Shown: piece after piece, positions 36,222 through 45,231 of the stretch
How the letters are laid out: each line of letters opens with the position of its first letter
Position numbering within the stretch: the stretch's first letter is position 1
Assembly (NCBI GenBank): GCA_963824345.1
Contig: CAWGOZ010000003.1
Span: 62,001 to 126,000, forward strand
Reading direction: 5' to 3'
Origin: Palsa-89 sp963824345
GTDB taxonomy: Bacteria; Acidobacteriota; Terriglobia; Bryobacterales; Bryobacteraceae
Length of the DNA stretch: 64,000 bases
Made by a program: the position numbers and the translations under genes
The notes under the pieces: model-generated
What the model was told of the DNA's origin: nothing
The model's input: only the letters and a program-made list of their open reading frames with translations
Database searches by the model: none

Positions 36222-38165
36222 TTGCGCCGCCAAATCCTCATTGTCGCACTGGCCGTCTTCGCCTTACGCCTGCCGTTCCTCAACCAGGCCATGCAAGGCG
36301 ACGATATCTTGTATCTCACCGAAGCCGAACACGCGCAGATCGATCCGCTCCATCCCAAACATACCGGGTACGTGTTCATGGGCCGTGACATCGACATGCG
36401 CGGCCAGTCCCATCCGCCGCTGGATGCCTGGTTCCTCGCGCTGCTGCTGGCGGTCAACAAAGATGTTTCGGAAATCCCCTTCCACGCCGCCTACATCCTG
36501 TTCTCTCTGATCGCCGCCTTCAGCGCGCTAGCCCTGGCGCGCCGGTTCAGCCCGCACCCACTGCTCGCAACGCTGCTGTTTCTTGCGACACCGGCCTTCG
36601 TGATCAACGGAACCTCGCTCGAATCCGATGTCCCTTTCGTGGCGCTGTGGCTGCTCGCAACGGCTCTCTACATCTGGGCCGTCGATCGCGGCTCCGCGCC
36701 CCTGCTGCTGGCCTCTACGCTCGCCATGGCATTCGCGGCGCTCACCGCCTATCAGTCCATCCTGCTGGTCCCAATCCTGCTGCTGTACGGCCGAAAATCA
36801 CGCAGCGCACGCATCGCCGCCTTCACGCCTTTGGCACTCCTGATCGCCTGGAACATTTTCGAACGCCTCTCCACCGGCGCGCTCCCTACCGGCGTCCTGG
36901 TCAATTACATGACCACTTACGGATTCCAGGCGCTCGCGCAAAAATTGAAGAGCGCCGTCGCCCTGACCGGTCATCTGGCGTGGCTGGTGTTCCCTACCCT
37001 CTGGATTCCCTCGCTCCTCTGGAACACGCGCAAAACGGAGCGCGCCGCGAGCAATTCCTCGCATGGTCTCGTGGAGCGCGCCGTGCCCTTTGCGCTTCTC
37101 ACCGTCCCCTTCGCCGCCGGGGCCGCGCTTTACGACCTCAACCCGCTCTTTTGGGGATCCATCGCGGTCGGCGTGGGGATTCTCATCCGGTGCATCCAGC
37201 GCTGGCGGGACTTTCTCGCGCAATGGGTGCTCATCTTCTTCGCGGGAGCGCTGGTCATCTTCTTCGCCGGTTCCGCGCGGTACTTGCTCCCCATCGTCTT
37301 GCCCGTCGCCATTCTCGCCACCCAACGCGCGGGGTTGCGCCTGCTCCAAATCAGTCTCGCCTGCGGCTTTGCCCTCAGCCTCACACTCGCCGTCGTCAAC
37401 TACCAGCACTGGAACGGCTACCGGCAGTTCGCGCGCGCCCTGGCGCCGGACACGCAATCGAAACGCGTTTGGATCAATGGCGAGTGGGGCCTGCGTTATT
37501 ACCTGGTATCCGAGGGTGGCCTTCCCTTGCGCGAAGGCCAGGTAATCCATCCGGGCGAAATCGTTGTCTCCAGCAAGCTCGGCTATCCGATCGCTTTCAC
37601 CGCGGGAGGCGGCGTGCTCGCACCCGTGGCCGAACGCACCATCACATCCGCCATTCCCCTGCGCCTAGTTGCACTCCGGGGTCGCGCCTCTTATTCCACT
37701 ACCATGCTCGGCCTGCGTCCCTTCGATATCTCCCTGGCGCCCATCGACCAGCTCGGCGCCGAGCTGATGATCGAGCGCAAACCCACCCTCACCGACCTGC
37801 CCATGAACGCACCTGAAGCCGGACAACAGATCGTCAGCGGCGTCTATCAGCTGGAAAACGGGCAATGGCGCTGGATGAGCCAAACCGCGACCATCCTCTT
37901 GAAGCCACCCGCACGGCAAGCGCCTGTCACCGTCCGCTTCTTTATCCCCGACTCCTCGCCCGCGCGCCAAGTCACCATCGCGCTGAACAACCACACCATC
38001 GCTTCCCAAACCTACACCGCCCCCGGCACGTATTCGCTGTCCAGCGCGCCTATGCAGCCCGCGGGCGACAGCGCCAAGCTCACCATTACCGTCGACAAGA
38101 GCTTTTCCGCCCCCGGAGACATCCGCCAGCTCGGAATCATTTTGAGCGATGTTGGATTCCAGTAG
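36222..38165 (+). CDS. GT39-like polytopic membrane glycosyltransferase
   Basis: 647 residues with about twelve membrane helices followed by a 200-residue outside domain. The first loop QAMQGDDILYLTEAEH has the two acidic residues expected of GT-C enzymes, and MGRDIDMRGQSHPPLDAWFL resembles ArnT/PMT-type proteins (HPPL). Donor is probably a polyprenyl-linked sugar. The start is TTG at 36222. The C-terminal domain is beta-rich and ends LGIILSDVGFQ. It is probably cotranscribed with the upstream dehydrogenase. Confidence 0.75.
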   Translation: MRRQILIVALAVFALRLPFLNQAMQGDDILYLTEAEHAQIDPLHPKHTGYVFMGRDIDMRGQSHPPLDAWFLALLLAVNKDVSEIPFHAAYILFSLIAAFSALALARRFSPHPLLATLLFLATPAFVINGTSLESDVPFVALWLLATALYIWAVDRGSAPLLLASTLAMAFAALTAYQSILLVPILLLYGRKSRSARIAAFTPLALLIAWNIFERLSTGALPTGVLVNYMTTYGFQALAQKLKSAVALTGHLAWLVFPTLWIPSLLWNTRKTERAASNSSHGLVERAVPFALLTVPFAAGAALYDLNPLFWGSIAVGVGILIRCIQRWRDFLAQWVLIFFAGALVIFFAGSARYLLPIVLPVAILATQRAGLRLLQISLACGFALSLTLAVVNYQHWNGYRQFARALAPDTQSKRVWINGEWGLRYYLVSEGGLPLREGQVIHPGEIVVSSKLGYPIAFTAGGGVLAPVAERTITSAIPLRLVALRGRASYSTTMLGLRPFDISLAPIDQLGAELMIERKPTLTDLPMNAPEAGQQIVSGVYQLENGQWRWMSQTATILLKPPARQAPVTVRFFIPDSSPARQVTIALNNHTIASQTYTAPGTYSLSSAPMQPAGDSAKLTITVDKSFSAPGDIRQLGIILSDVGFQ

Positions 38166-38190
38166 CGTCTAAAGGTGAGAGACTGAAGTT

Positions 38191-38349
38191 ATGAAGCCAA
38201 TTGACAAGAAAATCGAGGACGACATTAAAGAAGGTAAGATCCCCGAACCCATCGAAGACCTCTCCGCGGACTATGCGAGAGAGGATCGCAAGATCGAAGG
38301 CCGCAAGCCGGACCTGGGGGAAATCGAGGAAGATCCGTCGGAACTTTGA
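38191..38349 (+). CDS. Small highly charged protein, unknown
   Basis: A 52-residue ORF from ATG to TGA. It has 18 acidic and 10 basic residues, no cysteine and no aromatic except one tyrosine. The start reads MKPIDKKIEDDIKEG and the end EIEEDPSEL. An AGGTGAG stands 10 bases before the ATG. It resembles no family I know. It lies 25 bases after the GT39-like gene, and its end faces the VapC-type gene across 33 bases. It may be a real small protein or chance; codon use looks like its neighbours. Confidence 0.4.
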   Translation: MKPIDKKIEDDIKEGKIPEPIEDLSADYAREDRKIEGRKPDLGEIEEDPSEL

Positions 38350-38382
38350 GAAGTGGCCGGAGCACTTGCCCAGTGGTGAACT

Positions 38383-38829
38383 TCATGGTTCCCGTACCTT
38401 AAGACCCTCAGGCGCGATTGCCGCAAAGTGCCTCAGGTTCCATGTCAGCAGAAGCGTCGCCCCAGCGTCCACGCCGCACCACGCGATCAATGCATCGTAG
38501 ACCTGCCCGCCTCCAATTCCCAGGCGCGCCAGGGTTTCGATACGCTCCCAGATGCCCCCGGATTTCACTCCGACTACTACAGCAGTCCCCGCGAAATTCT
38601 CGACGATGGTCTGTCTGGCAATATCCGGCGGCAGCCGATAAGGCGGCGGCATCCGCGTCAGGACGGAGTAGCACTCCAAAATCGCGTGGACCGGAAGGAT
38701 GATCTGCGCATCGCGGTCATGCCAGTGCTGATACGATCTCAGCGTCCTGTGATGCTGGGCGTGCCATTCGCAGAGCAGCGCGATTAAATAGCTCGAATCC
38801 AAAGCGATTCGAACTTGCTGGGCCGCCAT
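38383..38829 (-). CDS. PIN-domain toxin (VapC type)
   Basis: 148 residues with the PIN acidic residues: ALDSSYLIALLCEW (Asp), LECYSVLTRMP (Glu), VYDALIAWCG (Asp), and NLRHF near the C-terminus. Such proteins are Mg-dependent ribonucleases that cut tRNA or rRNA when freed from their antitoxin. It starts 3 bases after the stop of the AbrB-type gene, giving the usual antitoxin-then-toxin order. Its RNA target is unknown. Confidence 0.88.
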   Translation of the reverse strand: MAAQQVRIALDSSYLIALLCEWHAQHHRTLRSYQHWHDRDAQIILPVHAILECYSVLTRMPPPYRLPPDIARQTIVENFAGTAVVVGVKSGGIWERIETLARLGIGGGQVYDALIAWCGVDAGATLLLTWNLRHFAAIAPEGLKVREP

Positions 38830-38832
38830 TGG

Positions 38833-39084
38833 CTAAATTTCGCGGTCGCGAGCCTTTCGAAGCCACTCATTCGCTTCTTCCACCGACACCTTTGGCGCAC
38901 CCGGAATGCTCGCGACCAACACAGTCCCCTTCCTTACTAACCGTACCTGCGGCGATTTACGCTCGATTTCGACTTTCCCGTCTCGATATTCGATCTTCAA
39001 CGGCGATCCTGGCTTGAGGCCAGCCGCCTCTCGGATCGGCTTCGGGATGACGACTCGCCCCGCGCGATCGATGGTACTGCTCAT
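38833..39084 (-). CDS. AbrB/SpoVT-family antitoxin (VapB type)
   Basis: 83 residues. The N-terminal swapped-hairpin DNA-binding domain is clear: STIDRAGRVVIPKPIREAAG then LKPGSPLKIEYRDGKVEI. The C-terminal part (VSVEEANEWLRKARDREI) should bind and block the toxin. It likely represses its own promoter as a complex. First gene of the pair with the PIN toxin; the upstream intergenic region to the PQQ dehydrogenase is about 50 bases and would hold two divergent promoters. Confidence 0.88.
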   Translation of the reverse strand: MSSTIDRAGRVVIPKPIREAAGLKPGSPLKIEYRDGKVEIERKSPQVRLVRKGTVLVASIPGAPKVSVEEANEWLRKARDREI

Positions 39085-39133
39085 GGTATTAGATTACCAT
39101 TTACCGTGGTAGCGCTTTCGATGAACGACTTAA

Positions 39134-41140
39134 ATGGAGCGAATCGAAACTCCTACGGGCCCTCATCTTTCGCCTATAGTGGTTGAGCGGGGGGCAACCC
39201 GATTGGCAGAGAGCGAAAACAGGTACCGGCTTGTCGTCATCCTCTGCGCGGCCCTCGCGAGTTTGGCTGCGACCGCGCAAGTTCCCGTGAACGAGGAGTG
39301 GCCGACCTACGGGAACGACACGGGCGGAATGCGATTTTCCCGGATCGCCCAGATCAATCGCGACAACGTGTCGGAACTCAAGCTCGTCTGGGTGTTCCAC
39401 ACCGAGGATATCTCTTACGGCAGCGGCGCAAGGAAGCGCAGTGGATTTGAAACCACGCCCATCCTGGTGGACGGCACGCTCTACATCACCACGGCATTCA
39501 ATCGCATCATTGCCCTCGATCCGGTGAGCGGAGCGCGACGCTGGGCTTACGACCCCCAAATCGACCAGACTCTGGAGTACGGCGATGGATTGGTCAATCG
39601 TGGCGTGGCCGCCTGGCTTGACCCTTCGCGCTCCAACGCACAACCCTGCCGGCGGCGCATTTTTGAATCGACCCTGGATGCTCGTCTCATCGCTCTGGAC
39701 GCCGCCACCGGCAAGCCTTGCGCCGATTTTGGCGAGAACGGTCAGGTTAGCCTGCGGAGCGTTCCCGGCTATCTCCCCGGCCGCTATCATATGACCTCGC
39801 CGCCAGCCGCGATTGACGACATCGTCGTGGTGGGATCGGCCATTGATGACAACCAGCGCGTGGACATGCCTGCCGGGGTTGTCCGCGCCTTCGACGCACG
39901 CACCGGAGCGCTGCGCTGGAGCTGGGATCCCATTCCTCGCAACCCGCCCGCTTCAGAGACGGCCGCGCCGCCTAAGAACTGGCGCACCGGCGCAGCCAAT
40001 GCCTGGTCGATCATGACGACGGACCCCGAGCGCGACCTGGTCTTCGTTCCCACCGGCAGCGCGAGCCCGGATTATTACGGCGGCTTACGTCCAGGCGACA
40101 ACAAGTGGGCCAATTCCGTGGTGGCGCTGCACGCCAAGACCGGCCAACTCGATTGGGGATTCCAGCTCGTCCATCACGATCTTTGGGACTACGACACGGC
40201 ATCGCCGCCGCTGCTGGCCACTCTGAGCCATGCCGGCAAACCAACTCCGGTGGTTATCCAGGGCAACAAGACCGGCTTTCTCTATGTGCTTCACCGCGAT
40301 ACCGGCGCGCCGGTGTTTCCGGTGGAAGAACGCCCCGTGCCTCAGAGCGATGTTCCCGGCGAAGTCGCCTCGCCCACCCAGCCGTTCCCCGCCGCCCCGC
40401 CTTCGCTGGTGCCACAGCAGTTTTCCTCCGATGCCGCCTGGGGACCCACCGCCATGGACCGCGAATGGTGCCGCGTCGAGATTGGACGGCTTCGCAATCA
40501 AGGCATCTTCACTCCCCCCAGCCTCAAAGGCACGCTGGCCGTGCCCGGAAATTTGGGCGGCATGACTTGGAGCGGCTACGCTTTCGATCCTCAGAATGGC
40601 CTGCTCATCGTCAATACCAACAATCTTCCGGGCCGGGTGAAGCTCATCCCGCGCAATAGGGTCAAATTCAATCGGGATGAGGGCGACTATGGGCCGCAGA
40701 CCGGATCGCCCTACGGAATGATTCGCAGCTTCCTTCAGTCGCCGTCCGACTTGCCGTGCATCGCGCCGCCCTGGGGCACCCTGGCCGCCGTGGACATGAC
40801 CGACGGCAAGATTCGCTGGCAAGTTCCCCTCGGCTCCATGCAGAACTTTGGTTCCGCCCACGACCCTGTCCCGCCAGGATCCATCAGCCTCGGCGGCCCC
40901 ATCGCGACAGCCGGCGGCCTGGTATTCATCGCGGCTACTACGGACCCCTACATCCGCGCCTTCGACGTTGAGAATGGAAAGGAACTCTGGAAAGCCCGCT
41001 TACCAGCCAGCGGCAACGCCACGCCGATTACCTACGTGAGTTCCACCGGCAAACAGTACGTAGTGATCGCCGCCGGTGGCCACCCAAAAATCTCGGAGGA
41101 ACCACTGGGCGACGCGCTAGTGGCTTTCACTCTGCCATGA
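39134..41140 (+). CDS. PQQ-dependent dehydrogenase, Gcd-like, secreted
   Basis: 668 residues, a PQQ beta-propeller enzyme. The start of the propeller (EEWPTYGNDTGGMRFSRI) and CRRRIFESTLDARLIALDA resemble the catalytic part of membrane glucose dehydrogenase. HHDLWDYDTASPPLL and NTNNLPGRVKLIPR follow. There is no five-helix membrane anchor as in E. coli Gcd. Instead a signal peptide (LVVILCAALASLAATA) begins near residue 33, which suggests that a TTG at 39203 could be the true start. It oxidises a sugar or alcohol in the periplasm. The stop overlaps the GT9 stop by 14 bases. Confidence 0.87.
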   Translation: MERIETPTGPHLSPIVVERGATRLAESENRYRLVVILCAALASLAATAQVPVNEEWPTYGNDTGGMRFSRIAQINRDNVSELKLVWVFHTEDISYGSGARKRSGFETTPILVDGTLYITTAFNRIIALDPVSGARRWAYDPQIDQTLEYGDGLVNRGVAAWLDPSRSNAQPCRRRIFESTLDARLIALDAATGKPCADFGENGQVSLRSVPGYLPGRYHMTSPPAAIDDIVVVGSAIDDNQRVDMPAGVVRAFDARTGALRWSWDPIPRNPPASETAAPPKNWRTGAANAWSIMTTDPERDLVFVPTGSASPDYYGGLRPGDNKWANSVVALHAKTGQLDWGFQLVHHDLWDYDTASPPLLATLSHAGKPTPVVIQGNKTGFLYVLHRDTGAPVFPVEERPVPQSDVPGEVASPTQPFPAAPPSLVPQQFSSDAAWGPTAMDREWCRVEIGRLRNQGIFTPPSLKGTLAVPGNLGGMTWSGYAFDPQNGLLIVNTNNLPGRVKLIPRNRVKFNRDEGDYGPQTGSPYGMIRSFLQSPSDLPCIAPPWGTLAAVDMTDGKIRWQVPLGSMQNFGSAHDPVPPGSISLGGPIATAGGLVFIAATTDPYIRAFDVENGKELWKARLPASGNATPITYVSSTGKQYVVIAAGGHPKISEEPLGDALVAFTLP

Positions 41141-41948
41141 TCTGACGCGCGGCTTCCAACACTTCATCCACCGCGATCCGATTCAGATTCGCAGCGCTCA
41201 CCACTCGAACCCGTTCGCCCCGCGGCGCCCACACGGCAGGATCGGTGGGTCCAAATACGGCGACCACCGGAGTCCCCGCCGCCGCCGCTAGATGTGTTAT
41301 TCCCGAATCGTTTCCGATGTAAGCCCGCGCGTTCTCGATCCAACACGCCAGTTCATGCAGATTCTCGAAGCGCACCGCATCACTCGTTAGCTCCGGAGGC
41401 AGCAACTCCTCCGGCCCGGCGCACCAGCGCACCGGCAGCCCTAACCGGGTGGCCAGTTCCCGGAATCGGTCCAAGGGCCAATTTTTGCGCGCGCTTCCCG
41501 AGAATGGATGAATCACGGCGAAATCCCCCTGCCCGCGGTGCTCGCACTCGATCCGCGGCACGGCAAAACCATCTCCGCTCGCTTGCCGCAGAAAAAAATC
41601 CGCAGCGTGGATGTTCGCGCTGGGATGCGGCAGGGCCGCGAGAAACTCGAATGGCAATCCCAGCTCGCGCACGTGCGCGCGAAACTCTTCGCGATTCGAT
41701 CCGTACCAGGAAACAATCGAGTCGAATTCGCGCAGGCGCGCAATCAAACCCGCCGGCGGATCAACGCCGGGCAGCCCCAGCAAGTCCAGACCCGTCGACG
41801 CAATGGCTCGCGCGTCGGCGAAACGAATGATCGGCACAATCGCCGAAGGCACCCATACCTCGGTGTAGCCGGATCGAAGCTGCTGCATCGCTGGCAGCGA
41901 AAGAATGCAATCGCCGATCCCGCCCGGCCGGATGATAAGCCTGCGCAC
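41127..41948 (-). CDS. Glycosyltransferase family 9 (heptosyltransferase-like)
   Basis: 273 residues. RRLIIRPGGIGDCILSLPAM is the GT9 N-terminal loop, and the nucleotide-sugar site shows YIGNDSGITHLAAAAGTPVV followed by AVFGPTDPAVWAPRG. It probably adds a heptose or similar sugar to lipopolysaccharide or another glycan at the inner membrane. It is shorter than WaaC/WaaF (about 320-350). No other LPS gene is adjacent. The start is the ATG at 41948, and the 3-prime end overlaps the PQQ gene. Confidence 0.88.
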   Translation of the reverse strand: MRRLIIRPGGIGDCILSLPAMQQLRSGYTEVWVPSAIVPIIRFADARAIASTGLDLLGLPGVDPPAGLIARLREFDSIVSWYGSNREEFRAHVRELGLPFEFLAALPHPSANIHAADFFLRQASGDGFAVPRIECEHRGQGDFAVIHPFSGSARKNWPLDRFRELATRLGLPVRWCAGPEELLPPELTSDAVRFENLHELACWIENARAYIGNDSGITHLAAAAGTPVVAVFGPTDPAVWAPRGERVRVVSAANLNRIAVDEVLEAARQIMAE

Positions 41949-41970
41949 GCCGGCCGGCTATTGGGACGCG

Positions 41971-42465
41971 CTACTGAATGGCATGGCTGGTCTCCCACGA
42001 CGGACCGTCCACGTCATGCAGGCTCAGGTGCACTGCCTTGGAAGCATCCAGATCCTGACTGCTCACTTCGAAATGGGCGGCCACCATGCGATCCACCCTG
42101 CTGTGCGGCGCAATCGTATCCCTCATCGCGAGCCCGTCGTTATACTGTTCGCCCAAAAACCGGTTGTATTCGAAGAGCTGCTTCAAATCGCTCTTCGACG
42201 TGGTCACGCCGTCCAGCATTTCTCCACTCTTCCTTTCGAGCGACACCTCCACGTTGCCCACCACGAAAGGAATATCCGAGGGATTCTCCACCCGAAAATC
42301 CAGCACCGCGATGCTATTCCCTTCGCCCAGCGCTCCGGTCCGTACCTTCAGGATCTTCCCTTGCAACTGCAAGTGCGAGCCCTCGTTCCCGCTCACCGCC
42401 AAAAACACCGCGACCCCGACGGCCACTATGCCGATTCCGAAGAAAATCAGAACTCGCTTGTTCAT
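41971..42465 (-). CDS. Membrane-anchored hypothetical protein
   Basis: 164 residues with one N-terminal helix (VLIFFGIGIVAVGVAVFLAV) and a periplasmic domain including SIAVLDFRVENPSDIPFVVG and VEVSLERKSGEML. The FRVENPSD pattern is like LEA-type or immunoglobulin-like domains, but I do not recognise a family with confidence. It is packed between the GT9 and AI-2E genes on the same strand (22 and 15 bases), so an operon is likely. Confidence 0.6.
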   Translation of the reverse strand: MNKRVLIFFGIGIVAVGVAVFLAVSGNEGSHLQLQGKILKVRTGALGEGNSIAVLDFRVENPSDIPFVVGNVEVSLERKSGEMLDGVTTSKSDLKQLFEYNRFLGEQYNDGLAMRDTIAPHSRVDRMVAAHFEVSSQDLDASKAVHLSLHDVDGPSWETSHAIQ

Positions 42466-42480
42466 CGGGCCGCTCGCATG

Positions 42481-43665
42481 CTAATCCCCCAGCAGCTTGC
42501 CGTATCCGTGCAAGCGCGTCACATTATCGCAGACCGCCTTGATCCCCGCCGTGATCGGAATCGCCAGCAACAATCCAATGCCGCCCCAAAGCGTGCCCCA
42601 AAACATCAGCGCCACCGTCACCACCAGCGGGTTCAGATGCACGCGCGACCCCACCACCTTGGGATACAGCAGGTTCATCGCGGTCAGGTGCAACACGGCC
42701 ACCACTACCGCGATCATCACGTAGATCGTGGGTTCCGTGTAGACGATCAAACCCGCCGCCAACGCCGGGATCATCGCCATGGGAAGCCCGACGTACGGCA
42801 CCAGGCTCAGAAAGCCGCTCAAGGGCCCGATCAGCGGCCAATAGGGCAGCCGGATGGTGAAAAAGAAAACGCTACTGATGATTGCGAGCATCAAGCCCAG
42901 AATGAAATTGCCGATAACGTAGGCCCGCACCATGTCCGCCACGCCTTCCCAGCTCTTTCCCACCATCTGCCGCTCGGAGCCCTTGAACAGATACAGGAAA
43001 CTCCGCCGCATGTGATCGCGCCAGCTCAACATGAAATACACCAGGAACGGAACGAAGCTGGCCATCAGCAGCACATCGTAAAAGGACCGCACATACCCGT
43101 AAACATACGTCAGAAGGGGCGTCGGCTCGGAATGGATGCGGACTTCGGGAATCTGAAGCGGAGTGAAAGGCGCTTCCGCCGCCGGCTTGCTTCCACGCCT
43201 TCTGCGGCCCGGTTCGGGAACCGTATTGCCCGACGGTGGCGGCGCGGCTTCCTGGAAACGTTTGGGAATCAAGATCTGATAGGTTCGCTTCTCCACGTCG
43301 TCCACGCGTGTCGCCACGTTGTCCACCATATCGTTCATCCGCTGGCTGTAGGTCGGCAACTCATCGACGAAGCCGGCGAACTGGCTGTAGAGCGCCAGCC
43401 CGAGCAGGTACAAAACCAGCAGAGCACTGCTGCAGACGATGAAACTCGCCACCGCGCGCGGCAGCCGCAGCTTCACGAAGGCCGTCACCACCGGATCCAG
43501 CAGAAAAGCGATGGTAATCGCCACCACCATGGTGATGAAGAAAACGCGTCCGAAGTACAGCAGAGCCACGCTCGCGGCAATCGCGAGAAGCGTAACGCCG
43601 CCATGGATCGGGGTCTGAGCAGGCGGCGAGGACGCGGGGGTAGGCGTAGGACTAAGCGTGGACAT
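42481..43665 (-). CDS. AI-2E/PerM family permease
   Basis: 394 residues with about eight membrane helices. FVPFLVYFMLSWRDHMRRSF, SFFFTIRLPYWPLIGPLSG-type (here VFFFTIRLPYWPLIG) and LLYPKVVGSRVHLNPLVVTV are typical of the UPF0118/TqsA family. An internal loop of 90 residues (about 140-230) is soluble and proline/glycine rich. Substrates vary in this family and cannot be told. ATG at 43665 is preferred over TTG at 43683. It diverges from ruvX with about 75 bases between them. Confidence 0.85.
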   Translation of the reverse strand: MSTLSPTPTPASSPPAQTPIHGGVTLLAIAASVALLYFGRVFFITMVVAITIAFLLDPVVTAFVKLRLPRAVASFIVCSSALLVLYLLGLALYSQFAGFVDELPTYSQRMNDMVDNVATRVDDVEKRTYQILIPKRFQEAAPPPSGNTVPEPGRRRRGSKPAAEAPFTPLQIPEVRIHSEPTPLLTYVYGYVRSFYDVLLMASFVPFLVYFMLSWRDHMRRSFLYLFKGSERQMVGKSWEGVADMVRAYVIGNFILGLMLAIISSVFFFTIRLPYWPLIGPLSGFLSLVPYVGLPMAMIPALAAGLIVYTEPTIYVMIAVVVAVLHLTAMNLLYPKVVGSRVHLNPLVVTVALMFWGTLWGGIGLLLAIPITAGIKAVCDNVTRLHGYGKLLGD

Positions 43666-43740
43666 CGGAACCTGGAACTTCAAGCCCTCTTCTTATGATG
43701 AAATGAAATCGGTAGAACGGCAAACAAAATCAGCAAGAAA

Positions 43741-44160
43741 ATGACACCCGGGAGGATTTTAGCCCTCGATTTGGGCAAACGGCGCATTGGACTGGCCCTG
43801 AGCGACGAACTCGGCATAACGGCTCAGGGCCTGGAAACTCTCCAGCGCACCAACCTCCGCGAGGACCTGGCGCGGCTGGCGAAACTCGCCTCCGGACACA
43901 ACGTCACACTAATATTGATGGGTAACCCCCTCCACATGAGCGGCCACGAAGGACGCGGCGCGGCGCATGCTCGCGAATTCGGCGCGCGCCTGGAAGCCGT
44001 CACCGGCATTCCGATCCAGCTATGGGACGAGCGCCTGACCACTGTCCAGGCGCAGCGCGTGCTCCGCGAAAGCGGCATCAGCATTGAAAAGCGCGCCAAA
44101 GCAGTCGACCGGCTGGCTGCCGTCATTCTTCTTGAAAGTTATCTCGATTCCCGCGCATGA
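43741..44160 (+). CDS. ruvX: Putative pre-16S rRNA nuclease / Holliday junction resolvase YqgF
   Basis: 139 residues. The RNase H-like fold shows ILALDLGKRRIGLALSDE with the first acidic residue, MGNPLHMSGHEG, LWDERLTTVQA with the second, and AVDRLAAVILLESYLD at the end. It likely trims 16S rRNA precursor ends; the resolvase role is disputed. The stop overlaps the mltG ATG (ATGA), a pairing seen in many bacteria. Confidence 0.94.
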   Translation: MTPGRILALDLGKRRIGLALSDELGITAQGLETLQRTNLREDLARLAKLASGHNVTLILMGNPLHMSGHEGRGAAHAREFGARLEAVTGIPIQLWDERLTTVQAQRVLRESGISIEKRAKAVDRLAAVILLESYLDSRA

Positions 44161-45152
44161 AGCGTCTATCGTTCGCTCTCGTTCTGCTGGCCGCTATCGC
44201 CGCAGGTTTAGCTTATGTGTCCCTGAAGACCGCCTATCAGGGCTTTGGCGCACCCGTGATCGTCGATTTTCCGAAGGGCACTAGTACGCAAGCCATGGCG
44301 GACGAGTTGGCCCGATCCGGCGTGATTCGGTATGCATGGCAATTCCTGCTGGTCCGCGCCCTCCATCCCGGCAAGAAGTTGCAGGCCGGCGAATACCGCT
44401 TCGAGCATTCCGACACGCCTTCCAACATCCTGGATCGGATCGGGCGCGGAGACGTCTTTTTCTATGAACTCATCGTGCCCGAGGGCAGCAACATGTTCGA
44501 CATCGCGGCCAGCCTGGCGCGCTTCGATTTTCTCCATCCCGACAGATTCCTGCGCGCGGCCCGTAATCCCGCCCTGATACGCGATCTCGCTCCCGATGCT
44601 CCCACGCTGGAAGGCTACTTGTTCCCCTCCACATATCGCATCGCGCGTGCCACCACCGAGCAACAGCTGTGCGCGATGATGACCGGCGTCTTTCGCAAAC
44701 ATTGGCGCGAGTTGCAGAATTCTGCACCGCGGGGCGTCCCCGTCAACGACATCGTTACGGTGGCATCGATGGTGGAGAAAGAGACTGCGGTTGCCGATGA
44801 GCGCCCCATGGTTGCTTCGGTCTATGACAATCGCCTGAGCAGAGGAATGAATTTGGATTGCGACCCCACCACCATCTACGCGGCGCTGGTCGAAGGGCGT
44901 TATCGGGGCGTCATTTACCGCTCCGACCTCACTAGCAAGAACGCCTACAACACCTACCAGCATGTTGGCCTTCCGCCCGGCCCTATCGCTAATCCGGGGT
45001 TGGAGTCCCTCAAAGCGGCGCTCGCGCCGGCCCAAACGGATTATCTGTATTTTGTCGCCAGGGGCGACGGCTCCGGCGGGCATCAGTTCTCGAAAACGGT
45101 CGAGGAACACGATCTCGCCGTGCAAAAATATCGCCGCGCTACAGGCAAGTAA
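44157..45152 (+). CDS. mltG: Endolytic murein transglycosylase MltG
   Basis: 331 residues. One N-terminal membrane helix (FALVLLAAIAAGLAYV), a LysM-like domain (KLQAGEYRFEHSD), then the YceG domain with LEGYLFPSTYRI and the catalytic glutamate in SMVEKETAVADERP, followed by LDCDPTTIYA. It cleaves nascent glycan strands in the periplasm and sets their length. Family length is normal. It follows ruvX in a two-gene operon. Confidence 0.95.
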   Translation: MKRLSFALVLLAAIAAGLAYVSLKTAYQGFGAPVIVDFPKGTSTQAMADELARSGVIRYAWQFLLVRALHPGKKLQAGEYRFEHSDTPSNILDRIGRGDVFFYELIVPEGSNMFDIAASLARFDFLHPDRFLRAARNPALIRDLAPDAPTLEGYLFPSTYRIARATTEQQLCAMMTGVFRKHWRELQNSAPRGVPVNDIVTVASMVEKETAVADERPMVASVYDNRLSRGMNLDCDPTTIYAALVEGRYRGVIYRSDLTSKNAYNTYQHVGLPPGPIANPGLESLKAALAPAQTDYLYFVARGDGSGGHQFSKTVEEHDLAVQKYRRATGK

Positions 45153-45231
45153 GCCGACCCTCCGCCGCCCCCGCCGTTGCTCGAAGCCTCACCACCATAG
45201 CTCTTGTGCAAGAATCGTAGCAGCAAGCCGA

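Noticed and set aside
41905..43698. A 597-codon plus-strand ORF opposite the hypothetical protein and AI-2E permease
   Set aside because: His/Arg/Gln-rich shadow with no domain; the minus-strand genes have clear membrane helices and family motifs.
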